Positions 33,252 to 42,167 of a DNA stretch of 64,000 nucleotides are shown in pieces (position 1 is the first letter of the stretch; each line of letters opens with the position of its first letter). The stretch spans positions 75,316-139,315 of the forward strand of contig CAYXDO010000004.1 of the NCBI GenBank assembly GCA_964463485.1, given 5' to 3'. Position numbers and translations under genes: made by a program. Below the pieces are notes generated by a model that was not told the origin of the DNA, did not search any database, and saw only the letters and a program-made list of their open reading frames with translations. Source of the stretch: CAYXDO01 sp964463485. GTDB lineage: Bacteria; Myxococcota; Kuafuiibacteriia; Kuafuiibacteriales; Kuafuiibacteriaceae.

Positions 33252-34598
33252 ATGAGCCTGTGCGCCGAACACTCCCGCCGTGAGCCCCCGTGGGGCTTGC
33301 TTGCCCTCGTCCTGGTCCTCGCACTGGCTCTCCTGCGCTCGACGCTGGCGCAGGGGGCCGAGCTCACGCTCGAGCAGTTCGGTGCGACTGGGGGCAATGC
33401 AGCGCGTGACACGGCCGCTTTCAGGGCGGCCATCGCCGAAGCCAAGCGGACGCCGGAGGCCGACAGGCTCTCTCTCGTCCCCGGTCGCACGTACACGCTT
33501 CGCCCCGACCAAGCGTATCGCGTCGCCGTCATGCTCGACGGCGTGCGGGGCCTCGATATCGAGACCATGCTGCTGAGCACTCCTCGCGGAGATCCCGCGG
33601 TCCTGCGCCTCGAGCCGGCTAACTACGCCGGCAAGGCAATCGTGCTTTTCGGTAGCGGGCGGACAGCGGGCACGAGCTCCATTGCGATTCGGCGTGTGGT
33701 GCTCGATGGCTCGGACGCTCAGTCCCGCGGCGAGGACACACAGCAGTCGACCTTGTTCCGCGCGACCTCCGTGCGAGGCCTCGAGCTCGAGGATGTGCGC
33801 GTCCAGAACATCGCTGCGGACGGCCTCAAGCTGGCAGGCTCGGCGAGGTTCGGTCCGACGCTCCGCGTGCGTCTAAATCGCGTGGAAGCAGAGGACTGCG
33901 GGCGCGGAGCTCTCGTGCTGCAAAGCATGGTCGAAGACGTCGAGATCCGTGCGCTCGTGACTCGTCGCCAGCGCAAGGGAGCGATCGACGTCGAGGCGAG
34001 CATCGCGAACGCACCGGGCCCGCGGAATGTTCGGATCCTGGGGAGCTCGCTTATCTCGAGCCCGCGTGCGGACGGCACCCTGCCGGAGTTCGGCTTGTCG
34101 CTCGGTGGCGAGGACTCGGACGAGGGCGCGATGCGCGACGTGCTTGTCGCCGACGTCGAGATCGACGCCGGCGTCTGGGTGCGCAACGCGGTCGGCGTCG
34201 TGTTCGTGAACGTCCACGCTCGGTCCTCGCGCTATGGAGCGATCTTCGACGAGCGCGTCCAGCTCGACTGGTACGGCGGCAGCCTCTTCGGACTCAAGGG
34301 CGCCCTCGTGTCGAAGCACCATGGCGTCGTGGGCAAGGTCCCCGATGGCGTGCGGTTCCGCGGTGTCGCGCTCGACTCGCCCGCGGGCACGACCACCATG
34401 CGCTGCGACTCTTGCACCCGGCACGAGTTCGACTCGGTGACCTGGGGCGCGAGCAGCTCGGTCGTGCTGTCGAACGAGCTCGCGGGGCAGGCAATGGGCG
34501 GGTTCCGGTTCGCGGGCGGAGCACCTGCATCTCTCAAGGTCGCGGATCGAGACGACCGCCCGACGAGTCCGATCGAGGCCCCAGTAGTCCTGCCGTGA
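33252..34598 (+). CDS. Secreted right-handed beta-helix (pectate-lyase-like) protein
   Basis: 448 residues. A signal peptide (LLALVLVLALALLRSTLAQG) precedes a region starting EQFGATGGNAARDTAAFRAAIAEAK, the usual entry into pectate-lyase_3/GH28-type beta helices, and many short repeats (VLDGS, VRVQNIAADGLKL, RNVRILGSSLISSP). Phage tail spikes use this fold but lack signal peptides, so this copy is probably exported by the lysogen. It may act on polysaccharide. Its stop overlaps the terminase small subunit start. Confidence 0.65.
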   Translation: MSLCAEHSRREPPWGLLALVLVLALALLRSTLAQGAELTLEQFGATGGNAARDTAAFRAAIAEAKRTPEADRLSLVPGRTYTLRPDQAYRVAVMLDGVRGLDIETMLLSTPRGDPAVLRLEPANYAGKAIVLFGSGRTAGTSSIAIRRVVLDGSDAQSRGEDTQQSTLFRATSVRGLELEDVRVQNIAADGLKLAGSARFGPTLRVRLNRVEAEDCGRGALVLQSMVEDVEIRALVTRRQRKGAIDVEASIANAPGPRNVRILGSSLISSPRADGTLPEFGLSLGGEDSDEGAMRDVLVADVEIDAGVWVRNAVGVVFVNVHARSSRYGAIFDERVQLDWYGGSLFGLKGALVSKHHGVVGKVPDGVRFRGVALDSPAGTTTMRCDSCTRHEFDSVTWGASSSVVLSNELAGQAMGGFRFAGGAPASLKVADRDDRPTSPIEAPVVLP

Positions 34599-35143
34599 CG
34601 ACCCGTCGCAAGAAGAAGCCCGCGAAGCCGACTCGGCGCAAAAAGCTCGGAGGCCGGCCGACAAAGCTCACCGCCGCACTCGGGCGTCGCGTGATCCGGC
34701 TGGTCGGCACGGGCGTCTTCCTCGAGACAGCAGCGGCCTACGCCGGCGTTTCGAGGTCGACCCTCTACGAATGGCTGCGTCGAGGGGCCGAAGAAGCGGA
34801 GGGCTTGTTCGCCGAGTTCCGCGCAGGGATCGATATCGCCGTCGCGAAAGCGGAGGTGCACGACTGGGATGCGATCGGTGCGGCCGCAAAGACGGATTGG
34901 AAGGCTGCTGCATGGCGACTCAGCCGAAGGCATCCCGACCGATTCGCGCAGCGCTCGGCCGTGCAGGTGAGCCCGTCGCTCCTGAAGAGCGCTGAAGCTG
35001 ACCTCTCGCTCATGAGCGCGGAAGATCTCGAGGCGATCGAGCGCATCCATCACAAGTACGTCGTCGCCGCTGGCGTGCTGCCGTCGCTCGAGGACGCCGA
35101 TGAGATCGAGTCCGAGCCCGACTCCGAAGTTTCGCCCGCCTAA
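34595..35143 (+). CDS. terS: Terminase small subunit
   Basis: 182 residues. A basic N-terminus precedes a DNA-binding HTH (ETAAAYAGVSRSTLYEWLRRG), then EAEGLFAEFRAGIDIAVAKAE and WRLSRRHPDRF, the pattern of phage TerS proteins. GTG start overlaps the upstream stop, and the end overlaps terL by 44 bp. Binds the packaging start site. Confidence 0.82.
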   Translation: MTTRRKKKPAKPTRRKKLGGRPTKLTAALGRRVIRLVGTGVFLETAAAYAGVSRSTLYEWLRRGAEEAEGLFAEFRAGIDIAVAKAEVHDWDAIGAAAKTDWKAAAWRLSRRHPDRFAQRSAVQVSPSLLKSAEADLSLMSAEDLEAIERIHHKYVVAAGVLPSLEDADEIESEPDSEVSPA

Positions 35144-36641
35144 CCTGGCTGCGGTTCAGTTCGAGCTCGCCAAGCGTCAGTTCAAGCGCTTCGTGCGGCT
35201 CATGTGGCCACTCGTCGAGCCCGCGACGCCGCTCGGGTGGAACTGGCACCTCGACGTCGTGTGCGACCACATGCAGGCGATCTTCGAGAATCGCATCAAG
35301 GACCTCGTCATCAACATCCCGCCTCGCTCGCTGAAGAGCACCATCGTGTCGGTGATGTTTCCAGCCTGGGCGTGGATTCATCGCCCGGAGCTCCGGTTCC
35401 TCACCGCCAGCTACGACATGAAGCTCGCGACTCGCGATGCCGTGCGCTCGCGCCGAGTCATGTACTCATCGATCTACCAGCAGATGATCACCGTGAAAGG
35501 CGAGCTCGCATGGCGCTTCAGCGGCGATCAGAACGTGAAGTCGCGCTATGAGAACGACCGCACTGGGCATCGCATCTGCGTCTCCCCGGGCTCCGGTGTG
35601 ACTGGCGAGGGAGGTGACATGATCCTCGTCGACGACCCTCACAACGTCATCGAGGCCGAATCGGAGCAAGACCGCGAGTCGGTGCTCGAGTGGTGGAACC
35701 AGGCCATGAGTACTCGAGCTAACTCGCGAGGCTCGCACTTCCTTGTGGTGATGCAACGCCTGCACCATCAGGACCTCTCGGGGCAGTTGCTGTCCGCCGG
35801 CGGCTACGACCACCTATGCCTGCCAACGCTGTTCGAGAACGAGCACCCATTCGCGTCGAACACAGAGATCGGCTTCGTGGACCCGCGCACTGAAGACGGG
35901 CAGTTGCTTCATGCAGCACGTGTGGGCGTCGACGAGGTCGAGCGCGCGAAACTGCGGCTCGGCACCTACGGGTTCGTAGGACAACACCAGCAACGTCCTG
36001 CGCCGCGAGGCGGCGCGCTCTACAAGACGAACTGGTTCCGCTGGTACGACACGACGCCGGCGTTCTTCGATCGCATCATCACGAGCTGGGACCTCTCGTT
36101 TCGCGGGCGCGACGAGAGATTAGGCTACCGAGCCGAGGTCGCGAACATCACCGATCCGTCGCACGTCAGCGGCACCGTCTGGGGCTTCATCGGGGCGCGG
36201 TCGTACTTGCTCGACGAGGCGATCGGTCAGTGGGACATCGTTCAGACGATCGATCGGATGCTGGCTCTCCGATCTCGCTGGCCAAAGGCGACGGCGCACC
36301 TCGTCGAGAACAAGGCTAACGGGCCGGCCGTTGAGGCCATCTTGCGAGACAAGATCCCTGGTTTGCTGCTGATCGAGCCGCAGGGCAGCAAAGTGCAGCG
36401 AGCGATTGCTGTGCAGCCGTACATCGAGGCCGGCAACGTCTTTCTACCGATCGAAGTGCTAGCGCCGTGGATCGGCGATCCGAAGAATCCTCACCCTGAG
36501 TCGTGGCTCGGCGAGGTCACGTCGTTTCCGCGGGCCAAGCGCAAGGACCGCGTGGACTCGATGTCGCAGGCGCTGATCCACGAGCAGGTGAGCGAGCACG
36601 CTGCGGCGATGCGTCGGCTCGTCGGGCTCACGTCCTGGTGA
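35100..36641 (+). CDS. terL: Terminase large subunit
   Basis: 513 residues. ATPase Walker A-like PPRSLKST (about 75-82), Walker B LVDDPHN (about 178-184), coupling motif after VVMQRLH, and nuclease part with SWDLSF. This motor packages the phage genome. Family is the Terminase_6/GpA-like branch by motif layout. Overlaps terS. Confidence 0.93.
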   Translation: MRSSPSPTPKFRPPNLAAVQFELAKRQFKRFVRLMWPLVEPATPLGWNWHLDVVCDHMQAIFENRIKDLVINIPPRSLKSTIVSVMFPAWAWIHRPELRFLTASYDMKLATRDAVRSRRVMYSSIYQQMITVKGELAWRFSGDQNVKSRYENDRTGHRICVSPGSGVTGEGGDMILVDDPHNVIEAESEQDRESVLEWWNQAMSTRANSRGSHFLVVMQRLHHQDLSGQLLSAGGYDHLCLPTLFENEHPFASNTEIGFVDPRTEDGQLLHAARVGVDEVERAKLRLGTYGFVGQHQQRPAPRGGALYKTNWFRWYDTTPAFFDRIITSWDLSFRGRDERLGYRAEVANITDPSHVSGTVWGFIGARSYLLDEAIGQWDIVQTIDRMLALRSRWPKATAHLVENKANGPAVEAILRDKIPGLLLIEPQGSKVQRAIAVQPYIEAGNVFLPIEVLAPWIGDPKNPHPESWLGEVTSFPRAKRKDRVDSMSQALIHEQVSEHAAAMRRLVGLTSW

Positions 36642-36683
36642 GGAGCTTGACCGCGAGAGCCGTTCTAGGTCGAGGTCGCCGCG

Positions 36684-38060
36684 ATGATCGGTGAATGGCT
36701 GGCAAGCCGCTTCGACGGCTGGCAGAACCTACTCACCGGGCTCGCGCTCGAGTCGAAGGACCACCGGCTTGGCGCGAAGTTCACGCGAGGGCCGCGTCGA
36801 GACCCGTCGCTCGTCGACGCGCAGTATGAGGAGGACTGGCTTTTCGCGCGCATCATCGACACGGTCCCCGACCACGCGACGCGCAAGTTCATCCAGGTCA
36901 CCATTGACGACTCGGCCGACGAGGACCTTGGGCTCACTGTGCGGCATCGGCTCGAGGAGCTCGACGTCGCGAACCGGTTTTTCGACCTCATGCGCTTCGA
37001 CGGGCTCGACGGCGGCGCATGCATGGTGCTTGGGGCCGACGATGGAGCCGATCCAGCGACACCGTTGAATGTGGCTCGAGTCCGACGCGTGCGGCATCTC
37101 AACGTCGTGCGTCGACACGAGATCCAGGTGGAGCGTCTCGATGAGGACCCTAACTCCGAGTATTACGGAGAGCCCGAGTACTACCGCTTCAGCCGGACCC
37201 AGCAGCGCATCCACGCCTCGCGAGTGATTCGGCTTGTGTCGATTCCCGCTGGGCCGTGGAGCCCGTATCGCGACAACGGCTGGGGTGTGCCCCGCATCCA
37301 GCGGCTCTACGATGAGATGCGCTCCTTCGGGACCTTGTTCGACTACGTTGAGGGCGGCTTCAAAGACCTCACGCAAGGAGCCCTCAGCATCAAAGGGCTC
37401 GCGAACATCTTGGGCCATGCGGACGGCGAGACGCGGCTGAAGGACCGACTGCGCCTCATGCAGATGACCGCGAGCGTGTTCAACGCGGTGCTGCTCGACG
37501 CCGACGAGAAGTTCGAGAAACGCACGAGCGGGACCATGGCCGGCTACTCGGACGTGATGCTCCGCTTCATGGACAAGCTCGCGTCGGCGTCCGAGATCCC
37601 CATCAGCATCCTCTTTACGAACCGACCCACTGGCTTCGCGACGGACAACGACGCAGACAAGCGGACCTTCTACGACAGCGTCGCAAACAAGCAGCGCCGC
37701 TGGCTCAACAAGCCCGTGGAGCGCGTGCTCGAGGTGGTCATGCACGAGCAAGAGGGCCCCACGGGTGGCACGCCCCCGAAGAACTGGTCGTGGCAGTGGC
37801 AGCCGCTCGAGGAGGAGAACGAGAAGGAAACCGCGGAGCGACGGAAGACCGAAGCGGAGACGGATACCCATCTCGTTGATGCCGGGCTGATCACACTTGG
37901 CGAGGCTCGGTCGCGACTTGTGAATGACGCGAAGACGCCGTACGTGCTCGACCTTGAGCTCGACCTCGACGCCAAGGAAGAGCCAGATCCCGAGCCTGAC
38001 CCTGAGCCGAACCCGGGTGATCCGGATCCAGACGACCCGCCGGCGCCGGACGACGAATGA
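36684..38060 (+). CDS. Portal protein (DUF1073-like)
   Basis: 458 residues. Conserved features of the DUF1073 portal family: RRDPSLVDAQYEEDWLFARIIDTVPDHATRKFI-type entry, IHASRVIRLV, and GFATDNDADKRTFYD. C-terminus is acidic and Pro/Asp repeat-rich (DPEPDPEPNPGDPDPDDP). Forms the dodecameric DNA entry ring. Overlaps the next gene by 4 bp. Confidence 0.88.
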   Translation: MIGEWLASRFDGWQNLLTGLALESKDHRLGAKFTRGPRRDPSLVDAQYEEDWLFARIIDTVPDHATRKFIQVTIDDSADEDLGLTVRHRLEELDVANRFFDLMRFDGLDGGACMVLGADDGADPATPLNVARVRRVRHLNVVRRHEIQVERLDEDPNSEYYGEPEYYRFSRTQQRIHASRVIRLVSIPAGPWSPYRDNGWGVPRIQRLYDEMRSFGTLFDYVEGGFKDLTQGALSIKGLANILGHADGETRLKDRLRLMQMTASVFNAVLLDADEKFEKRTSGTMAGYSDVMLRFMDKLASASEIPISILFTNRPTGFATDNDADKRTFYDSVANKQRRWLNKPVERVLEVVMHEQEGPTGGTPPKNWSWQWQPLEEENEKETAERRKTEAETDTHLVDAGLITLGEARSRLVNDAKTPYVLDLELDLDAKEEPDPEPDPEPNPGDPDPDDPPAPDDE

Positions 38061-38971
38061 CCCCGATCATCGTAGCAACCAAGGGCTCGGTGAAGCCCAC
38101 GATCGCTTTCTTGCTGAGGACGAAGAAGCTTCGACGTGCGCGAAAACAACCTCGAACCGCGGTGCAGGACCGACTCGCCGACGCGATGATGCGCAAGCTG
38201 ATAGAAGAGTGGATCGACGCGATCCGTTCGGAGTTCGGCCGCATCGTGTTACCTCAGCTGCCCTCGCTGCTCGAAGAGATCCCGCGCGAGCTCCGCCGAG
38301 TCGACGTCGACACGGACGATCTCTTCGACCAGGTTGAGCGAGGCGCAGCCCAGCGCGTCCATCTAAGCCCGAGGGTTCGGGCGATCGTGAACGAGGCCGC
38401 GAGCCGCCAGGGCAAGCGGTTGAAGAAGTCGGTAGCGAAGGTGCTGGGCATCCGGCCCGAGCTCGGGGAGCCATGGCTCGCGCAGCTCCTCGAGAGCTCG
38501 GTGAAGGAGAGCGTCCGCAACATCAAGAGAGTCAGCGGAACGTTCTTGGCCACGGCCGAGAAGCTCATCTCGAACGCCATCGCCCAGGGCGAGAGCCTGC
38601 GCTCACTGACCAAGGATCTCACTCAGGACTTCATCGACGAGGGCATGGAAGCCAAGCGGGCAAAGCAGCGGGCGAAGCTTGTGGCACGGGACCAGATCGG
38701 CTCGGTGATCTCTGGACTCGACCGAGCTCGGCAGACCCAGCTCGGAGTCACGCGGTACACCTGGCGCACCTCGGTGGACGAGCGAGTGAGGCCCTCCCAT
38801 CGGGAGCGCGAAGGCGAGGTCTTCGAGTGGAATCGGTCGATCGAGGCGCAGCTCCGCGAGAAGGGGCTGGATGTCGATCGCATCGACGGGCACCCCGGCC
38901 GACCCATCAATTGCCGATGCACGGCCGAACCGGTGTTGACTGACTTGCTCGATGACCTGCCAGCGGTATGA
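38057..38971 (+). CDS. MuF-type head morphogenesis protein
   Basis: 304 residues, helical and basic, ending in the MuF core: ARDQIGSVISGLDRARQTQLGVTRYTWRTSVDERVRPSHRER ... HPGRPINCRCTAEPVL. This minor head protein is packaged with the portal. Normal position after the portal. Confidence 0.9.
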   Translation: MTPIIVATKGSVKPTIAFLLRTKKLRRARKQPRTAVQDRLADAMMRKLIEEWIDAIRSEFGRIVLPQLPSLLEEIPRELRRVDVDTDDLFDQVERGAAQRVHLSPRVRAIVNEAASRQGKRLKKSVAKVLGIRPELGEPWLAQLLESSVKESVRNIKRVSGTFLATAEKLISNAIAQGESLRSLTKDLTQDFIDEGMEAKRAKQRAKLVARDQIGSVISGLDRARQTQLGVTRYTWRTSVDERVRPSHREREGEVFEWNRSIEAQLREKGLDVDRIDGHPGRPINCRCTAEPVLTDLLDDLPAV

Positions 38972-39028
38972 ACCTGGCCGATACACGCCGGCGAGGGCGA
39001 TTGCCGAGGACAGGCAGGCGGGCGCGTT

Positions 39029-39472
39029 CTAGGCCGATCCTCGCGCACGACGGCGCTTGGAGTGCTCTCCCGAGAGAGACCCGATCAACTGCTGCACCCT
39101 CATGGGTGAGAGATCGAGAACCTCGGCGGCATCACGGACCGAAAGCCCGACGTCACGAACGAGCTTCGCAGCCGAGGAGCGTAGAGCATCCTGGCTCTCG
39201 GTGATGATCTCTTGCGCCTTGCGGGCGCGCTCGCGTTTCTTGCGAAGAGCTGACAGATCTTTCGCAAGCCTCTGCGGCGGGACGATCTCGTCGATGAGCT
39301 CCGCTTCTAGAGCTTCACGCTCGCCGATCGCGAGCTCCAAGGCTGATCGAATCCGCGCGCGCGCTCCGGCGATGCTACGTCCGTCTGTGAGCACACCCTT
39401 GATCTCGGCGTCGATGATCTCCGCCGTCCATCCGCCTTCCTCGTCGAGCGTATATCGAACCTTCAATTGCAT
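39029..39472 (-). CDS. hicB: HicB-family antitoxin with helix-turn-helix
   Basis: 147 residues. The N-terminal beta strand/helix unit (KVRYTLDEEGGWTAEIIDAEIKGVLTDGRSIAGARARIRSALELAI) is the HicB partial RNase H fold that inhibits HicA. A C-terminal HTH (LSVRDAAEVLDLSPMRVQQLIG) should bind the operon operator. It follows hicA by 12 bp on the opposite strand to all structural genes around it. Confidence 0.88.
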   Translation of the reverse strand: MQLKVRYTLDEEGGWTAEIIDAEIKGVLTDGRSIAGARARIRSALELAIGEREALEAELIDEIVPPQRLAKDLSALRKKRERARKAQEIITESQDALRSSAAKLVRDVGLSVRDAAEVLDLSPMRVQQLIGSLSGEHSKRRRARGSA

Positions 39473-39484
39473 AAATGTACCCTC

Positions 39485-39694
39485 CTATCCGAGGAGCCAG
39501 CCTTTTCCGAGGCACTCCTCCATCTGCCGTTGAATCGATCGGAGCGTGCCGATCTTGATATCGCGCGGACCGTGGCTCGGCACCGTCGTGAAGCACTTTC
39601 CACACGGCGAGACCCAACGTTCATGCGAGCCGTTCTGTCGGACCAGCGTGCAGTCGAGGTCGAGGAGCCGACGTCCAACTTCCCGCGACTTCAT
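39485..39694 (-). CDS. hicA: HicA-family mRNA interferase toxin
   Basis: 69 residues. The dsRBD-like HicA fold: MKSREVGRRLLDLDCTLVRQNGSHERW with catalytic His24, and VPSHGPRDIKIGTLRSIQRQ. It cleaves mRNA when free of HicB. The AT-rich region 39695-39760 upstream (TATAGATATATG, TTTTTTATG) is its likely promoter. An upstream in-frame ATG 36 bp earlier is less likely, because the HicA fold begins at MKS. Confidence 0.88.
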   Translation of the reverse strand: MKSREVGRRLLDLDCTLVRQNGSHERWVSPCGKCFTTVPSHGPRDIKIGTLRSIQRQMEECLGKGWLLG

Positions 39695-39789
39695 GTGTAT
39701 AGATATATGTACGATCAGAAGAACCGTCAAGTGCTATGTACAGTTTTTTATGATTGTCCGCGATCGAATTGGTGGCGTGGTGTTCATGC

Positions 39790-40977
39790 GTGGCTCGCCT
39801 GGAGCAACGACACGATCACGTCGCCTACGACGATGCCCGCACCGACCATCCATCCGTGGCGTGTCGGCGCTTCGATCTGCAGCCGCTACGTGAGCCGCGG
39901 CTGCGCCAGGACGGTTTCCTGGCCGTGCAGGGCTTCATCACTCGGGCCGGCGTGTTCGAGTACCGGCGAGCCGACGGGAGTGTCGTGCGCGAGCTCCGGC
40001 GGCCGGAGGAGGTCTTCAACCAGGACTCGCTCGACAGCTTTGCGCTGGTCCCGCTGACGCTTGGGCATCCGCCCGAGAACCTCACTCCGGACACGGTCCG
40101 CGAGTGGCAGGTGGGCGCGGTCTCGAGACCAGAGCGTTCCGGGTCGCTCGTCCGCAGCGACATTCTCATCACGCGGAAGGACGCGATAGACGCTGCGCAG
40201 GCGGGCACGCGCCAACTCTCGTGCGGCTACTCGCTCGTCCTAGTGCAGCGAGGCGGTACGTGGACGGATGACGCAGGGAGGGCACACCGCTTCGATGCGG
40301 AGCAGACGCGGATCCGCGGGAACCACGTCGCGCTCGTACCGTTGGGGCGCGCTGGGCCCGAGGCGAGCATCAGGCTTGACGCCTCGGACGGCATCAGTGT
40401 GGGACCCGAGACGATGAAAGTCCGAATCACGTACGAGGTCGAACCGGAAGTCGCCGAGCAAATGCGCAAGGACGGTTTGCTGGACGCGAACAACGTCCAG
40501 GTCCGCCAGGACTCGTCCGACGCCGCGCTGAAGGCCGAGAACGAGCGGCTCAAAGGCCAACTCGATGCAGCGAACGCGCGGGTGACGACGGCCGAGCAGG
40601 CTGCGCAAACGGCTCGAGCCGACGCGTCTGGGCCCGCCATCCAGCGCCGGATTCAGCTGATCGGCAAAGCCGCGGCGATGGGCGTGACTCAGAAGTTCGA
40701 CGAGCTCACCAAGCTCTCGGAGCGAGAGATCATGGCCGCTGCGATCGTCAAGCATTCGCCGACGCTGAAGCTCGAGGGCCGCTCGGACGAATATGTCGGC
40801 GGCATCTTCGATTCTCTCTCGTCGACTCACGTCGATACGGCCGCGGCGATCGCGAAGCTCGTGCAAGGCGAGCGTACCACCAATCCCCCGGAGTCCCATC
40901 AGGACGCCAACGACAAGGCCTACAAGGAGATGCAGGAGCGCATGCGCAAGCAATGGCAGCCTGCTGCGAAGGCCTGA
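39790..40977 (+). CDS. DUF2213 prohead protease/scaffold-like protein
   Basis: About 395 residues. The DUF2213 region is clear: GFLAVQGFITRAGVFEYRRADG, PEEVFNQDSLDSFALVPLTLGHPP, GTRQLSCGYSLVL and GNHVALVPLGRAGPEASIRLD. A coiled-coil C-terminus (LKAENERLKGQLDAANARVTTAEQAAQ) acts as scaffold. These proteins fill the capsid protease/scaffold slot next to the major capsid gene. The start is uncertain; GTG codons at 39790 and 39856 and a TTG at 39754 are in frame. Confidence 0.8.
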   Translation: MARLEQRHDHVAYDDARTDHPSVACRRFDLQPLREPRLRQDGFLAVQGFITRAGVFEYRRADGSVVRELRRPEEVFNQDSLDSFALVPLTLGHPPENLTPDTVREWQVGAVSRPERSGSLVRSDILITRKDAIDAAQAGTRQLSCGYSLVLVQRGGTWTDDAGRAHRFDAEQTRIRGNHVALVPLGRAGPEASIRLDASDGISVGPETMKVRITYEVEPEVAEQMRKDGLLDANNVQVRQDSSDAALKAENERLKGQLDAANARVTTAEQAAQTARADASGPAIQRRIQLIGKAAAMGVTQKFDELTKLSEREIMAAAIVKHSPTLKLEGRSDEYVGGIFDSLSSTHVDTAAAIAKLVQGERTTNPPESHQDANDKAYKEMQERMRKQWQPAAKA

Positions 40978-41000
40978 GCTGAGGAAGGAAAGGAATCAAG

Positions 41001-42122
41001 ATGTCCGGACAGCAGAGCTATTCCCTCACTCAGCAGGCCGCCTACGCGGGCATGCGCCACGGTCTCTTCGATCACCGGTGCCGTACGTTCGTGAACGACA
41101 AGGGGGCCGTGCGCCAGATCGATACGATCACCGTCGACACGGCCGTGGGCTCGAGCACGACGTACGCGCTCACCGTCGACGGCTACTCGATCTCGTTCAC
41201 CAGCGCTTCGGCCTCGAAGACCGTGATCCGTGACGGGCTGATCGCCGCGGGTAGAGCGGTGCAGGCCCTCGAGTCCGTATGCGCCTTCAATCCGTCGGGA
41301 ACGGACGCCCTGACGGTCACCGCCGCGACGGAGGGCACGGGCTTCACGACAGCCGAGTCCGATGGGAATCTGTCGCTCGCGAACACGGTCGCGAACGTGG
41401 CCAAAGAGCCGATCCCGTTCGGCCGGGGTGTCGTGCGCCGGCGAACGCTCGCGAGCTCCACGGTGACGGTCGATACTGCGGCGAACTCGACGGCCTACGC
41501 GATGACGATCGACGGCGTGTCGGTCAGCATCACCTCGGACGCGTCCGCGACGAAGACCGAGATTCGCGACGCGTTGATCGCGGAAGCCTACCGACTCATG
41601 GGGCCCGGCCTAGGGCTCTACCACCTGCGCGACCGCATCAAGCTCGAGACCGTGTCGACCGACGCGCTCAAGGTGACGAAGCTGTCGCCTGGGCTGGCGA
41701 TCACGGTCGCCGAGTCGGACGCGAACTTGTCGATCGCGAACACGGCTGCGTCGCAGCCCACAAACGCCGACGAGAAGTCCGCCGCTCTCCCTGGCGCTGC
41801 GCAGGACGAGTTCCTCTTCGTCGGCATCGTCGAGCGCATCCATTCGAACGTCGACCCGACGAACGCTTCGGCCAGCTACCCGGACTCCGCGGTGAGCTTC
41901 GGGCAGGACATGAGCGTGATCGAGCAGGGTCCGGTTTGGGTGGAGGTCACGGGCGCCGTGAGCGCCGGGGACCAAGCCTACTGCTACTTCAGCGGCGCGA
42001 CCGTCGTCGGCAAGTTCACGAACGGCCCGACGAGCTCGACGGCGTTCCCGGTCGAAGGAACCTTCGACTCGAGCACGACCGGCGCCGGGCTCGCGGTGTT
42101 GAACCTCAAGAAGGCGGCCTGA
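41001..42122 (+). CDS. Capsid cement/decoration protein with two inserted beta modules
   Basis: 373 residues. The N- and C-terminal parts (AAYAGMRHGLFDH ... VWVEVTGAVSAGDQAYCYF ... GLAVLNLKKA) resemble DUF2190-like structural proteins that stabilise capsids and precede the major capsid gene. Residues 42-132 and 153-250 are two copies of a beta-rich module (YALTVDG ... IRDGLIAAG ... ESDGNLSLANT). Related modules occur in the neck and sheath proteins of the same phage. GGAAAGG precedes the ATG. Confidence 0.75.
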   Translation: MSGQQSYSLTQQAAYAGMRHGLFDHRCRTFVNDKGAVRQIDTITVDTAVGSSTTYALTVDGYSISFTSASASKTVIRDGLIAAGRAVQALESVCAFNPSGTDALTVTAATEGTGFTTAESDGNLSLANTVANVAKEPIPFGRGVVRRRTLASSTVTVDTAANSTAYAMTIDGVSVSITSDASATKTEIRDALIAEAYRLMGPGLGLYHLRDRIKLETVSTDALKVTKLSPGLAITVAESDANLSIANTAASQPTNADEKSAALPGAAQDEFLFVGIVERIHSNVDPTNASASYPDSAVSFGQDMSVIEQGPVWVEVTGAVSAGDQAYCYFSGATVVGKFTNGPTSSTAFPVEGTFDSSTTGAGLAVLNLKKAA

Positions 42123-42167
42123 TCCGTAGCTCCTCGAGCAACGACGGAAGGACGGAAGGAAGAAGAG

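Noticed and set aside
36645..39035. Shared CGTTCTAGG(C/T)CGA motif after terL and after the MuF gene
   Set aside because: Only two short copies without symmetry or clear position relative to genes; could be chance.
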